The notes under the pieces: model-generated | The model's input: the letters and a program-made list of their open reading frames with translations, nothing else | What the model was told of the DNA's origin: nothing | The model's database searches: none | Shown here: in pieces, positions 1 through 8,552 of the stretch | Position numbering within the stretch: the stretch's first letter is position 1 | How the letters are laid out: the number at the start of each line of letters is the position of its first letter | Position numbers and translations under genes: made by a program | NCBI RefSeq assembly: GCF_033170385.1 | Contig: NZ_CP126170.1 | Location: forward strand, 3,682,001-3,746,000 | DNA from: Xanthomonas rydalmerensis | GTDB taxonomy: Bacteria; Pseudomonadota; Gammaproteobacteria; Xanthomonadales; Xanthomonadaceae | Direction: 5' to 3' | Length of the DNA: 64,000 nt

Positions 1-48
1 CGGCGGCACGGTTTGCGCCGCCGGCTTGAGGGGCCGGGAGTGGGGATG

Positions 49-76
49 AAAGCGGGCTCGCCTTGCGGCCCGCTTT
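49..76 (-). terminator. Hairpin downstream of purT
   Basis: A perfect 9-bp inverted repeat (AAAGCGGGC / GCCCGCTTT) lies just beyond the purT stop. Read on the minus strand the stem is followed by TTTCATCC, a short T tract, so it probably ends the purT transcript. The T tract is weak, so rho may assist. Confidence 0.55.
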
Positions 77-91
77 CCTGTGCCCGAATCT

Positions 92-1279
92 TCAGGCGTC
101 GAGGTCGATGGTGAGGGCAGCGGCGGCGTCGCGGGCGGTCTGGCGCGCCTGCTCGATATCGGCGCCGCGGGCCAGGGTCACGCCGACGCGGCGGTGGCCG
201 TGCACGCTGGGCTTGCCGAACAGGCGCAGGGCGGTGTCGGGCGCCTGCAGCGCGGCGCCGACGTTGCCGAAGCGCGGCACGCCCTCGCCGTGCGCCAGCA
301 GCGCGCACGAGGCCGACGGGCCGCTCTGGCGGATCGCCGGGATCGGCAGGCCGAGGATCGCGCGCGCATGCAGGGCGAACTCGCTCAGTTCCTGCGACAC
401 CAGGGTGACCAGGCCGGTGTCGTGCGGCCGCGGCGACACCTCGCTGAACCACACCTCGTCGCCCTTGACGAACAGCTCCACGCCGAACAGGCCCCAGCCA
501 CCGAGATCGTCGGTGACCGCGCGGGCGATGTCCTGCGCGCGCTGCAACGCCAGCGCCGACATCGGCTGCGGCTGCCAGCTCTCGCGGTAGTCGCCATCCT
601 TCTGCCAGTGCCCGATCGGATCGCAGAACGCGGTGCCGCCGGCATGGCGCACGGTCAGCAGGGTGATCTCGTAGTCGAAGTCGATGAAGCCCTCGACGAT
701 GCAGCGGCCGGCGCCGGCGCGGCCGCCGGTCTGCGCGTATTCCCAGGCCGCGTTGATGTCGGAGGCGCTGCGCAGCGTGCTCTGGCCCTTGCCGGAGGAC
801 GACATCACCGGCTTGACCACGCACGGCAAACCGACCGCGGCGATCGCCTCGCGGTACTGCTCGGGCGTGTCGACGAAACGGTACGGCGAGGTCGGCAGGC
901 CCAGGGTCTCGGCGGCCAGGCGGCGGATGCCTTCGCGGTCCATGGTCAGCCGCGCCGCGCGCGCGGTGGGAATCACCCGCTGGCCGAGGTCGCGCTCCAG
1001 CGCCACCAGCGTTTCGGTATGGATCGCCTCGATCTCCGGCACGATCAGGTGCGGCTGCTCGCGCGCGATCAACTCCCGCAGCGCCATCGCATCGAGCATG
1101 TCGACCACGTGGCTGCGGTGCGCGACCTGCATCGCCGGCGCGTCGGCATAGCGGTCCACCGCGATCACCTCCACGCCGAAGCGCTGCAGTTCGATCGCCA
1201 CTTCCTTGCCCAGTTCGCCGGAGCCGAGCAGCAGCACACGGGTGGCGGAAGCGGACAGCGGGGTTCCCAGAGTGACCAT
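92..1279 (-). CDS. purT: Formate-dependent GAR transformylase PurT
   Basis: This 395-residue protein matches phosphoribosylglycinamide formyltransferase 2, which makes formyl-GAR from GAR, formate and ATP in cytosolic purine synthesis. The N-terminal dinucleotide-fold motif [11 protein letters not shown] is followed by [17 protein letters not shown], and the ATP-grasp core carries [15 protein letters not shown] and the metal-site segment [13 protein letters not shown] near the C-terminal third. Length fits the family (about 390). It stands alone between a terminator and a LysR gene read in the same direction 35 bp upstream. Its presence gives the cell a folate-independent route alongside PurN. 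Confidence 0.96.
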   Translation of the reverse strand: MVTLGTPLSASATRVLLLGSGELGKEVAIELQRFGVEVIAVDRYADAPAMQVAHRSHVVDMLDAMALRELIAREQPHLIVPEIEAIHTETLVALERDLGQRVIPTARAARLTMDREGIRRLAAETLGLPTSPYRFVDTPEQYREAIAAVGLPCVVKPVMSSSGKGQSTLRSASDINAAWEYAQTGGRAGAGRCIVEGFIDFDYEITLLTVRHAGGTAFCDPIGHWQKDGDYRESWQPQPMSALALQRAQDIARAVTDDLGGWGLFGVELFVKGDEVWFSEVSPRPHDTGLVTLVSQELSEFALHARAILGLPIPAIRQSGPSASCALLAHGEGVPRFGNVGAALQAPDTALRLFGKPSVHGHRRVGVTLARGADIEQARQTARDAAAALTIDLDA

Positions 1280-1314
1280 GGCGGCGGCGCCTGCGCGAAG
1301 AGGGGGTGGCTATT

Positions 1315-2235
1315 CTAAAGCCGCCCGTCCGCCGCCTGCACCGCGTCGGCGATGGCCTCGGCGACCCGCTGCACGCGCGGCGCACGACGCACGTCCGGAT
1401 GCACGACCAGCCAGATCTCACGCTCCACGTCGCAGCGTGGCGCCTCGGGCAGTTCGACCAGCGCCCCGCCGGCGCTCGCCGCGGTCGCCTCCAGCAGGAA
1501 CCGCGGCAGCAGCGCCACGCCGGCCCCGGCCACGCAGGCATGCAGTTGCGCGGCCAGATCGTTGGCGACGAAAGCGAACCGGCGCCCGCCCGCGAAGCGC
1601 TGCAGCCATTGCTGCTGCGGAGTGTGCGCAAGCGCATCGTCATAGCCGACAAATGACCAGCTGGCAGGCGCCGCGCGGGCCCACTCCGGGCTCGCGCACA
1701 ACGCGAAGCGCATGCTGCCGATGCGCCGCGCCACCAGTCCCGGCGCCTGCGGCCGCGACAGCCGCACCGCCAGATCGGCATCGCGCGCGTACAGGTTGGC
1801 CGCCTGCGCCTCGCCCAGCAGATCGATGCGCAGCGCCGGCCAGGCACGCTGGGCGCGGGCCAGGCGCGGCGCCAGGAAGTGGCTGGCGAACACCGGCGAG
1901 GCCGAGACCCGCACGACGCCTTCCAACGTCGTGGCGCCCTGCGCGGCACGGCCGAAGGCATGCGCCTCCGCTTCCAGACGCCTGCCGTGCTCGGCCAACT
2001 GCAGCGCTTCGGCGGTCGGCAGCCAGCCGCGCGGCAGGCGGTCGAACAGGCGCAGGCCCAGTGTCGCCTCCAGCGCGTCGATGCGCCGCGCCACCGTCGA
2101 GTGCTGGACCCGCAAGGTCCGCGCCGCCGAGGACAGGCTGCCGTCGCGCAGGACGGCCAGGAAGTAGCGGACATCGTCCCAGCTCATCGCGGGAGATGCG
2201 GCCGGGAGCGGGCTGGTGTCGGTCGAATTTTGCAC
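1315..2235 (-). CDS. LysR-family transcriptional regulator
   Basis: The product has the LysR layout: an N-terminal winged helix-turn-helix (SSAARTLRVQHSTVARRIDALEATLG then LRLFDRLPRG) and a C-terminal substrate-binding-like domain. It belongs to the short-linker group that usually controls an adjacent divergent gene, here the quinone oxidoreductase at 2319. The listed start is a GTG at 2235 (306 aa); an internal ATG at 2187 (MSWDDVRYF, 290 aa) matches the usual family N-terminus better and would leave the upstream repeat at 2225-2238 free as an operator. No effector can be read from the sequence. Confidence 0.88.
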   Translation of the reverse strand: MQNSTDTSPLPAASPAMSWDDVRYFLAVLRDGSLSSAARTLRVQHSTVARRIDALEATLGLRLFDRLPRGWLPTAEALQLAEHGRRLEAEAHAFGRAAQGATTLEGVVRVSASPVFASHFLAPRLARAQRAWPALRIDLLGEAQAANLYARDADLAVRLSRPQAPGLVARRIGSMRFALCASPEWARAAPASWSFVGYDDALAHTPQQQWLQRFAGGRRFAFVANDLAAQLHACVAGAGVALLPRFLLEATAASAGGALVELPEAPRCDVEREIWLVVHPDVRRAPRVQRVAEAIADAVQAADGRL

Positions 2236-2279
2236 AGCGCCTGAGCGAAAGAAGGGAATTCCGCCGAATTATGCACAGC
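2225..2279. promoter_or_regulatory. Paired direct repeats in LysR/oxidoreductase divergent promoter
   Basis: The 14-mers GAATTTTGCACAGC (2225-2238) and GAATTATGCACAGC (2266-2279) differ at one base and lie 41 bp apart (start to start, about four helical turns) between the divergent genes. LysR regulators commonly bind two spaced half-sites in such regions, so these are candidate operators. Binding by the adjacent regulator is inferred. Confidence 0.45.
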
Positions 2280-2318
2280 CGGATGATGGTGACCTCCTCC
2301 CCACCCCGAGAAACCGCC

Positions 2319-3317
2319 ATGTCCCCTTCCCGTACTGCCCTGCGCATCGGCATCGACCGCTATGGCGATGCCGACGTGCTGCGCCGACTCGATGCGCCGG
2401 TCGCCGCGCCCGGCCCTGGCGAGGTCCGCGTCCGCCAGACCGCCATCGGCGTGAACTTCGTCGACATCTATTTCCGCAGCGGCGCGCATGCCTTGCCGCA
2501 CCTGCCGGAAGCGCTCGGCATCGAGGCGGCCGGAGTGGTCGACGCGGTGGGTCCCGACGTGCGCACGCTGACGCCCGGCCAACGGGTCGCCTATGCGGGC
2601 CTGCCCAATGGCAGCTACGCCAGCCTGCGCACGCTGCCGGCCGCGCGCGTGCTGCCCCTCCCCGACGCGCTGAGCGACGAGGTGGCCGCTGCCGGGCTAT
2701 TGAAAGGCATCACCGTGCACATGCTGCTGCATCGCGTTCGCCAGGTCGCGGCCGGCGACACATTACTGGTGCACGCCGCGGCCGGCGGGCTCGGCCTGCT
2801 GGCGACGCAGTGGGCGCGCGCACTCGGCGCACGCGTGATCGGCACGGTCGGCTCTGCCGCCAAGGCCGAGCTGGCCCGCCGCCATGGCGCCGAGGCGGTG
2901 GTGGAGTACCGGCAGGAGGATTTCGTCGCCGCCGCGCGCGCGTTCGGCGGTGGCGACGGCGTCGACTACGCCATCGACGGCATCGGCGGCGAGGTCCTGA
3001 CCCGCACGCTCGGCGCCGTGCGCCCGTTCGGCCTGGTCGCGAGCATCGGCCAGGTCGCCGCGGTCGGCGCACGGCATTGCGTGGACCTCGACGACCTCGG
3101 CCCGGCGCGCTCGATCGCGCTGGCGCGGCCGAGCGTGCTGGGCTTCATCGCCCGCGACCTGGACGGCTATCGCGCGGCGGCGCAGGCCACGCTGCAACGG
3201 CTGGCGGACGGGCTGCGGGTCGAGATCGGCGCGCGGCTGCCGCTGGAACGCGCGGCCGATGCGCACCGATTGCTGGAATCGCGCGCGAGCACGGGTGCCA
3301 TCGTGTTGCTGCCGTAG
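2319..3317 (+). CDS. Zinc-free quinone oxidoreductase (QOR-type MDR)
   Basis: This 332-residue medium-chain reductase resembles NADPH:quinone oxidoreductase (QorA). Visible family marks are NFVDIYFRSG and PEALGIEAAGVVDAVG in the catalytic domain, and the nucleotide-binding segment LLVHAAAGGLGLLATQWARALGA. The catalytic and structural zinc ligands of alcohol dehydrogenases are absent, as expected for this branch. I chose the ATG at 2319 because homology begins there; the frame stays open further upstream but that stretch is non-coding in character. It is divergent from the LysR gene. It probably reduces quinones or enones with NADPH; the substrate is unknown. Confidence 0.9.
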   Translation: MSPSRTALRIGIDRYGDADVLRRLDAPVAAPGPGEVRVRQTAIGVNFVDIYFRSGAHALPHLPEALGIEAAGVVDAVGPDVRTLTPGQRVAYAGLPNGSYASLRTLPAARVLPLPDALSDEVAAAGLLKGITVHMLLHRVRQVAAGDTLLVHAAAGGLGLLATQWARALGARVIGTVGSAAKAELARRHGAEAVVEYRQEDFVAAARAFGGGDGVDYAIDGIGGEVLTRTLGAVRPFGLVASIGQVAAVGARHCVDLDDLGPARSIALARPSVLGFIARDLDGYRAAAQATLQRLADGLRVEIGARLPLERAADAHRLLESRASTGAIVLLP

Positions 3318-3480
3318 CGGCGGCCGTACCGGCAATTCTGCAATGCCCATAGCAATGGCGCGGAGGCGCCTGCGCGCAGCGAGGTGCTATCTTCTGCAGC
3401 GTCACTGGGGATGTCGCCATGCACGCACGCAGCGCCGGAAACCGCCACGGCACGCCCTGCCGCACCGCCGGGGAGCGCCC

Positions 3481-4632
3481 ATGCAGTCGCTGATGCCGGC
3501 CGAGGCCTACATCGACGAGGCCTGGTTCGCCCGCGAGCGCACGCAGCTGATGCTGCCGCTGTGGCAGTTCGTGGCGCCGCGCATGCTGCTGGACAAGCCC
3601 AACGCCTTCGTGCGCCGCTCGATCTGCGGCGTGGACGTGGTGGTGCAGAACATCGACGGCGAACTGCGTGCCTTCGACAACCTGTGCCTGCACCGGCAGA
3701 ACCCGCTGCAGCAGCAACCGCAAGGCGTGCGCCCGCTGGTCTGCAGCTACCACGGCTGGCGCTACGGCGCCGACGGCAGCGTGGAGAACATTCCCTTCCA
3801 GGACGATGCCTACCGCCTGGCTCCGGAGGCACGCGCCTGCCTGCGGCTGCGCCGCTTCGCCGTGGCCTGCCTCGGCAAGCTGGTGTTCGTGAACCTGTCG
3901 GCCGAGCCGATGCCGCTGGAGACGCAGTTCTCGCTGGAAGCGTTGGAGATGCTGCGCGCCGCCTCCGAGCAGTTCGACGACGAAGTGCTGGTGGCGACCT
4001 TCGAGGCCGACTTCAACTGGAAGCTGGCCTACGAAAACCTGCGCGATGCGCTGCACCCGCGTTTCGTGCATGCACGCACCCTGGCGCAGCAGGTGAAGTT
4101 CCAGGTGCAGATGGACGACGCCGGCATTGCCGAGGCACGCCGTTATCACGCCGAGGGCAGCGCGTCGCGCGAGGCGCATCTGGCGCGCCTGCGCGCGTTC
4201 AGCAGCGGTGGCCTCAACGAGCCGTTGGTGGCGATGGCGCACTACCCCTGGCACGCCCACGTCGACCGCTTCGGCAACGACGACTGGTATCTGAACTGGC
4301 TGCTGTACCCGAACCTGCACATCGCCTCGGGCTCGGGCGGCTATTCCTTCATCATCGAGCACCACCAGCCGGTGTCGGCGCAGCGCACCGACCTGCTGGT
4401 CTACTACGTCACCGCGCGCAAGAAGCATCGCTATCCGGGTTCGGACGCGGTGCTGCTGGGGCACCTGCATGGCGCCGAGAAGGTGCTGCGCGAGGACATC
4501 GAGATCATGGAACAGGTGCAGTCGGGACTGCGCGCCGGCGCCCCGCGCGCGGTGCTGGGCGATTACGAGCACGCCAACATGCAGATCGAACGCTGGTACA
4601 TGGACGTCATGGAGGGCCGCCATGTCCTCTGA
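3481..4632 (+). CDS. Rieske-type aromatic-ring oxygenase, alpha-subunit-like
   Basis: The 383-residue product has an N-terminal Rieske [2Fe-2S] site (C69-x-H71 and C88-x-x-H91 in CLH...CSYHGWRYG) and a C-terminal mononuclear iron site (ENLRDALHPRFVH, D189, H192, H197). It is therefore a terminal oxygenase of the large ring-hydroxylating superfamily, which also includes choline/carnitine-type monooxygenases. No ferredoxin, reductase or beta-subunit gene lies nearby, so electrons must come from elsewhere. The stop overlaps the start of the next gene by 11 bp, suggesting translational coupling with the acyltransferase. The substrate cannot be assigned. Confidence 0.88.
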   Translation: MQSLMPAEAYIDEAWFARERTQLMLPLWQFVAPRMLLDKPNAFVRRSICGVDVVVQNIDGELRAFDNLCLHRQNPLQQQPQGVRPLVCSYHGWRYGADGSVENIPFQDDAYRLAPEARACLRLRRFAVACLGKLVFVNLSAEPMPLETQFSLEALEMLRAASEQFDDEVLVATFEADFNWKLAYENLRDALHPRFVHARTLAQQVKFQVQMDDAGIAEARRYHAEGSASREAHLARLRAFSSGGLNEPLVAMAHYPWHAHVDRFGNDDWYLNWLLYPNLHIASGSGGYSFIIEHHQPVSAQRTDLLVYYVTARKKHRYPGSDAVLLGHLHGAEKVLREDIEIMEQVQSGLRAGAPRAVLGDYEHANMQIERWYMDVMEGRHVL

Positions 4633-5248
4633 CAAGTACGTGATCGGCAGCGGTGCACGGCTGCGCTGGGCGCTCGCCGCCTGGGCCGAGGCGGCGCCGG
4701 ACTGCGTGCTGCACCCGGTGGACGTGGCACAGGGCAAGGACTACCGCTTCGATCTGGATGCGCTGCAGGCGCTGGCCGACACCGGCGCCACTGCCTTCGT
4801 CGCCTGGGACGCGCAGTTCCTCAACTTCCGCCGCCAGGAGCTGATGGGCGAACTCAAGGCGCGCGGCTTCAAGATGCCGCCGCTGCTCTGCCGCGGCGCG
4901 CAGGTCGCCGCCAGCGCGCGCGTCGGCGAGAACTGCGCGATCGGCGTCGGCGCCATCGTCGATGCGCACTGCGACATCGGCTTCAACACCTGGATCGGCG
5001 CGGCGGCGGTGCTGGAATCGGCGGTCAAGGTCGGCGCCTCGGCGTGGATCGAGGCCGGCGTGACGATCGGCGCGGAAGCGCAGGTCGGCGCCCAGGCCAC
5101 GCTCGGCCGGCAGGTGGACATCGGCCCGGGCGTGCGCATCGGCAAACGCTGCCAGGTCGAAGTCCCCGGCCGCTACCGCAGCGACATCGCCACCGGCACT
5201 CACCATCTCAGCGGGTTCCGCAGCCCGGTGCTGATCCTCAACGGTTGA
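4622..5248 (+). CDS. Left-handed beta-helix acyltransferase
   Basis: After an about 75-residue N-terminal segment (…FVAWDAQFLNFRRQELMGELKARGF, as in PglD/NeuD-type sugar acyltransferases) the 208-residue protein turns into hexapeptide repeats (ASARVGENCAIGVGAIV, FNTWIGAAAVLESAVKVG, VTIGAEAQVGAQATLG). This is the left-handed beta-helix of acetyl/acyl transferases that form trimers and use acyl-CoA or acyl-ACP. The start ATG lies inside the end of the Rieske gene in another frame, so the two are coupled. Acceptor and donor are unknown. Confidence 0.82.
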   Translation: MSSDKYVIGSGARLRWALAAWAEAAPDCVLHPVDVAQGKDYRFDLDALQALADTGATAFVAWDAQFLNFRRQELMGELKARGFKMPPLLCRGAQVAASARVGENCAIGVGAIVDAHCDIGFNTWIGAAAVLESAVKVGASAWIEAGVTIGAEAQVGAQATLGRQVDIGPGVRIGKRCQVEVPGRYRSDIATGTHHLSGFRSPVLILNG

Positions 5249-5702
5249 GTGGCTGCCTGCGACGACGGCCGGGATGGGGAGGCGGGAGTCGCGGAGAGGC
5301 CGGGATTCGGGAATCGGGATTGGGGATTCGCCGAAAGGCCGGGATTCGGCAGTGGGGATTGGGGATTCGCAAGAGCGGATCGCAGTCAGTCTGACGCCGT
5401 GCCGGCGACCCTCGGCCGGCTGGGGACAAGTGCTTCCAGCATGCACTCGGCGAATGCGGCCAGGGCGCGCCTGCTCGCTGTCGCAGCGACGTTCCATTGA
5501 AACCGCCAGATCGGCGATCCGGCTGGATGCGCACAGGCGTCCCCCTCGGTCCGTCCGCATGCTCGCTTTTACCAATCCCCACTCCCGAATCCCGAATCCC
5601 GGCCTCTCAACCATTCCCCATTCCCGACTCCCCAATCCCGGCCCCTTGCAAACTGATATCAATTTGATATCGTTTCGCCCAACCACCCAAGGACGCGCCA
5701 CC
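5249..5702. repeat. Inverted pair of G-rich intergenic repeats
   Basis: This 454-bp gap holds no convincing gene. From about 5300 to 5370 are two tandem copies built on GGGATTCGGGAATCGGGATT / GGGGATTGGGGATTCG; from about 5573 to 5644 the complement (CCAATCCCCACTCCCGAATC and variants) occurs, so two copies face each other around some 200 bp of unrelated DNA. Related copies lie at 57092-57125, 60761-60800 and 61080-61113. The SPFH operon promoter probably lies at the right end, where the sequence becomes AT-rich (CAAACTGATATCAATTTGATATCG, just before 5680). Confidence 0.75.
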
Positions 5703-6575
5703 ATGAAAGAGCAGCCCCGTTCCTCCCTGCCCGGCATTCCGATGATCGTGGGCCTGGTCCTGGTGTTCGTGGCGGGCGCCGGGGCGATCATCGCCACCGG
5801 CGTGCTGCAGCCGTTGTCGATGCCGTGGACCCTGCTGGTCGCGATCCCGGTGCTGGCCGTCGCGCTGTTCCTGGTGGTCGGCCTGTATTCGCTGGAACCG
5901 AACCAGGCGGCGGTACTGAGCCTGTTCGGCCGCTATGTGGGCACGGTCAAGGACCCGGGCCTGCGCTGGAACAACCCTTTCTTCAGCAAGCGCAAGGTCA
6001 GCCAGCGCGTGCGCAACTTCGAGAGCGGCCGGCTCAAGGTCAACGAACTGGACGGCAGCCCGATCGAGATCGCCGCGGTGATCGTGTGGCAGGTGATGGA
6101 TGCGTCCGAGGCGGTCTACAACGTCGACGACTACGAGAGCTTCGTGCACATCCAGTCCGAGGCGGCGCTGCGTGCGATGGCCACCAGCTATCCCTACGAC
6201 CAGCACGAGGACGGGCAGATCTCGCTGCGCAGCCATCCCAACGAGATCAGCGAACAGCTCAAGCGTCACCTCGACGAACGCCTGACCCAGGCCGGCGTGG
6301 ACGTGATCGAGGCGCGCATCAGCCACCTCGCCTACGCCCCGGAAATCGCCCAGGCGATGCTGCAGCGGCAGCAGGCCAACGCGGTGATCGCCGCGCGCAC
6401 GCGCATCGTCGCCGGCGCGGTGGGCATGGTCGAGATGGCCCTGGCCGAACTGCAGAAGAACGGTGTGGTCGAGCTGGACGAGGAGCGCAAGGCGCACATG
6501 GTCAGCAACCTGCTGACCGTGCTGTGCTCGGACCGCGGCACCCAGCCGATCGTCAACGCCGGCTCGCTGTACTGA
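5703..6575 (+). CDS. SPFH/Band 7 membrane protein
   Basis: The 290-residue protein begins with two hydrophobic segments (about residues 10-33 and 40-62) followed by a stomatin/prohibitin domain ([31 protein letters not shown], then [36 protein letters not shown]). SPFH proteins form membrane-bound ring or cage assemblies that organise lipid domains or regulate proteases. It leads a closely spaced set of genes ending at 9142. It differs from the HflK/HflC pair also in this window by carrying two N-terminal membrane segments and having no protease partner nearby. Confidence 0.88.
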   Translation: MKEQPRSSLPGIPMIVGLVLVFVAGAGAIIATGVLQPLSMPWTLLVAIPVLAVALFLVVGLYSLEPNQAAVLSLFGRYVGTVKDPGLRWNNPFFSKRKVSQRVRNFESGRLKVNELDGSPIEIAAVIVWQVMDASEAVYNVDDYESFVHIQSEAALRAMATSYPYDQHEDGQISLRSHPNEISEQLKRHLDERLTQAGVDVIEARISHLAYAPEIAQAMLQRQQANAVIAARTRIVAGAVGMVEMALAELQKNGVVELDEERKAHMVSNLLTVLCSDRGTQPIVNAGSLY

Positions 6576-6576
6576 G

Positions 6577-6879
6577 GTGTCGATGTTGATGCACGCCGCC
6601 ATCGCGCCGCTGGCGCTCGCCCTCTCCGGCCTGCCGGCCCTGGTCATCGCCGCCTGGGTCGGCGGCAAGGACGACGACCGCGCGCGCGGGCTGGGCCTGC
6701 GCTGGGCGCTGATCGGCCTGGCGATCCTGCTCGGCGCAGCGGCGCTGTACTGGACCGGCGGCCAGCGCGCCGGCGTCTATGCGGTGGCGATCGTGCTGCT
6801 GCTGACAGTGAACGCGCTGATCGTGTCGATGCTGCTGCACCTGCGGCGCAGCGACGCCGCGCGGCGGGAGCGGTCATGA
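6577..6879 (+). CDS. Small three-helix membrane protein, unknown
   Basis: The product is about 100 residues and almost wholly hydrophobic: three likely membrane helices (about 5-27, 40-60 and 66-88) and a basic tail ([12 protein letters not shown]). GTG at 6577 and ATGs at 6583 and 6589 are possible starts; the gene starts 1 bp after the SPFH stop and its TGA overlaps the next ATG (ATGA). I do not recognise a family. Position suggests a membrane partner of the SPFH protein. Confidence 0.7.
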   Translation: MSMLMHAAIAPLALALSGLPALVIAAWVGGKDDDRARGLGLRWALIGLAILLGAAALYWTGGQRAGVYAVAIVLLLTVNALIVSMLLHLRRSDAARRERS

Positions 6880-7055
6880 GCGAGAAGAAGGCCTATCCGC
6901 TGCGCATCAACGCCGACGTGCTGGCGGCGGCGCAGCGCTGGGCCGACGACGAGCTGCGCAGTCTCAACGCGCAGATCGAATACGTGCTGCGCGACGCGCT
7001 GCGCAAGGCGGGCCGGCTGCCCAAGCCCGGCGACGACAAGGAACGCGGATCATGA
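6876..7055 (+). CDS. Arc-type ribbon-helix-helix small protein
   Basis: A 59-residue protein ([20 protein letters not shown]… ending KERGS) fits the Arc/MetJ ribbon-helix-helix pattern: a short beta strand (YPLRI), then helix (ADVLAAAQRWADDE), then LRSLNAQIEYVLRDALRKAG. Such proteins usually bind DNA as dimers. It overlaps its upstream neighbour by 4 bp and its downstream neighbour by 4 bp, so it is translated as part of the SPFH operon. It may autoregulate the operon; that is inference. Confidence 0.75.
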   Translation: MSEKKAYPLRINADVLAAAQRWADDELRSLNAQIEYVLRDALRKAGRLPKPGDDKERGS

Positions 7056-7228
7056 GCAAGCGCTGGGAATACCTCACCGTCGAGGCCAAGACCAACCTGA
7101 TGCTGGGCCTGAAACTGGACGAGCTGCAGGCCGACCTGAACAAGCACGGCAAGCTCGGCTGGGAACTGGTCAGCGTGCTCACGCTGCCAGGCACCAAGCC
7201 GCTGCTGATGTTCAAGCGGGAGGCCTGA
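7052..7228 (+). CDS. DUF4177-like 58-residue protein
   Basis: The product (MSKRWEYLTVEAKTNLMLGL… LMFKREA) has the look of DUF4177: an opening W-E-Y-x-x-V strand, a helix with G-K-L-G-W-E-L-V-S-V-L after it, and a final strand ending in FKR. Function of this family is unknown. It overlaps the RHH gene by 4 bp and is followed after 1 bp by the hydrolase gene, so it is clearly coupled within the operon. Confidence 0.72.
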   Translation: MSKRWEYLTVEAKTNLMLGLKLDELQADLNKHGKLGWELVSVLTLPGTKPLLMFKREA

Positions 7229-7229
7229 C

Positions 7230-8552
7230 ATGCGCCGGCCTCGGCTCCTCGCGCCTGCACTGGCGGCGCTGCTGGCGCCGCTCACGACGCTGGCGGCGCC
7301 GCCGCAACAGACCGCCAGCGCCCTGCTGGATCGCCTGCAGGCCGGCGACCTGGCCGCGGTCGAAGCCGAGTTCACCCCGGCGATGGCCAAGGCGGTGCCA
7401 CCCGACAAGCTGGCCCAGGCCTGGCGCACGCTGTCCACACAACTGGGTGCGCTGCAGCAGCGCGGCCCGGCCAGCGAACGCGAGCAGCACGGGCTGCGCG
7501 TGATCGAACAGCGCCTGCAGTTCGAGCGCGGCGCACTGCTGGCGCATGTGTCGATCGACGCGGACGGCAAGATCGCCGGCCTGCTGTTCACGCCCGCACC
7601 GCCGCCGGCGCCTCCGCCGCCCGCAGCCGACGCCGGCTTCAGCGAACAGGCGTTTGCGGTCGGTCCACTGCCGGGCACGCTTGCGCTGCCGGCGGGCAAG
7701 GGCCCGTTCCCGGCAGTGGTCTTGGTGCACGGCTCGGGCCCGCAGGACCGCGACGAGACCATCGGCCCGAACCGTCCGTTCCTCGACGTCGCCCGCGGGC
7801 TCGCCGCGCAGGGCATCGCGGTGTTGCGCTACGACAAGCGGACCTTCGCCTTGCCGGAGAGCTTTGCCGGGCGCATCAACGCGGGGTTCACCATGGACGA
7901 CGAGACCACCGACGACGCCGTCGCCGCGGTGGCGGCGCTGGCGCGCACGCCCGGCATCGACCCTGCGCGGATCGTGGTGATGGGCCACAGCCAGGGCGGC
8001 ATGCTCGCCGCCCGCATCGCACACCGCTCCGGCAAGACCGCCGGCATCGTGCTGTGGGCGGCGCCGGCGCGGCCGTTGCTGGACCTGCTGATCGAGCAGA
8101 ACCGCTACCTGTTGAGCCAGGAACATCCGCCGTCGCCGCAGCGGCAGGCGGCGCTGGCCGAGATCGAGCGCCGCGTGGCCAAGGTCCGCGGCAGTGGCGA
8201 GGTCGCGCGCAGCGATTCGCCGTTGGACGTACCCGCCACCTACTGGCGTGCGTTCGACCAGGTCGACCCGGTCGCCGACGTCCGCGCGCTCGGGCAGCCG
8301 GTGCTGTGGCTGCAGGGCGAGCGCGATTTCCAGGTCACCGCGCCGGACTGGCAGCGGTGGCAACAGGCGCTGGCCGACGACCCGCGCGCGACCATGCACC
8401 GCTACGCGCAACTCAATCACCTGGGCATCGCCGGCACCGGCGCGCCCGGGCCGGGCGAGTACGCGACGCCAGGCCACGTCGACCCGGCCTTGATCGCCGA
8501 TGTCGCCGCCTGGGTGCGCGCCCTGCCCGCCAGCCACGGCGCCGCGCCATGA
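7230..8552 (+). CDS. Secreted alpha/beta hydrolase with DUF3887-like N-terminus
   Basis: The 440-residue protein has a cleavable signal peptide (MRRPRLLAPALAALLAPLTTLAA), a DUF3887-type helical domain (about 28-115), a Pro-rich linker (PAPPPAPPPPAA), then an alpha/beta-hydrolase domain. The oxyanion segment VVLVHGSGPQDRDE, the nucleophile elbow GHSQGG, and a C-terminal LNHLGI histidine complete a plausible Ser-Asp/Glu-His triad. The fold resembles bacterial acyl-peptidases or esterases. It is exported to the periplasm or beyond and follows the DUF4177-like gene by 1 bp. Confidence 0.85.
   Translation: MRRPRLLAPALAALLAPLTTLAAPPQQTASALLDRLQAGDLAAVEAEFTPAMAKAVPPDKLAQAWRTLSTQLGALQQRGPASEREQHGLRVIEQRLQFERGALLAHVSIDADGKIAGLLFTPAPPPAPPPPAADAGFSEQAFAVGPLPGTLALPAGKGPFPAVVLVHGSGPQDRDETIGPNRPFLDVARGLAAQGIAVLRYDKRTFALPESFAGRINAGFTMDDETTDDAVAAVAALARTPGIDPARIVVMGHSQGGMLAARIAHRSGKTAGIVLWAAPARPLLDLLIEQNRYLLSQEHPPSPQRQAALAEIERRVAKVRGSGEVARSDSPLDVPATYWRAFDQVDPVADVRALGQPVLWLQGERDFQVTAPDWQRWQQALADDPRATMHRYAQLNHLGIAGTGAPGPGEYATPGHVDPALIADVAAWVRALPASHGAAP

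Noticed and set aside
80..1318. 412-codon plus-strand frame over purT
   Set aside because: It is antisense to the clearly conserved purT gene and is Arg/Ala/Gln-rich low-complexity sequence.
2216..3352. 378-codon frame overlapping the quinone oxidoreductase
   Set aside because: It is an Arg-rich out-of-frame shadow of the oxidoreductase gene.
5300..5644. CRISPR array from the GGGGATT-type repeats
   Set aside because: Units are too short and irregular, spacers are absent, orientation is mixed and no cas genes exist in the window.
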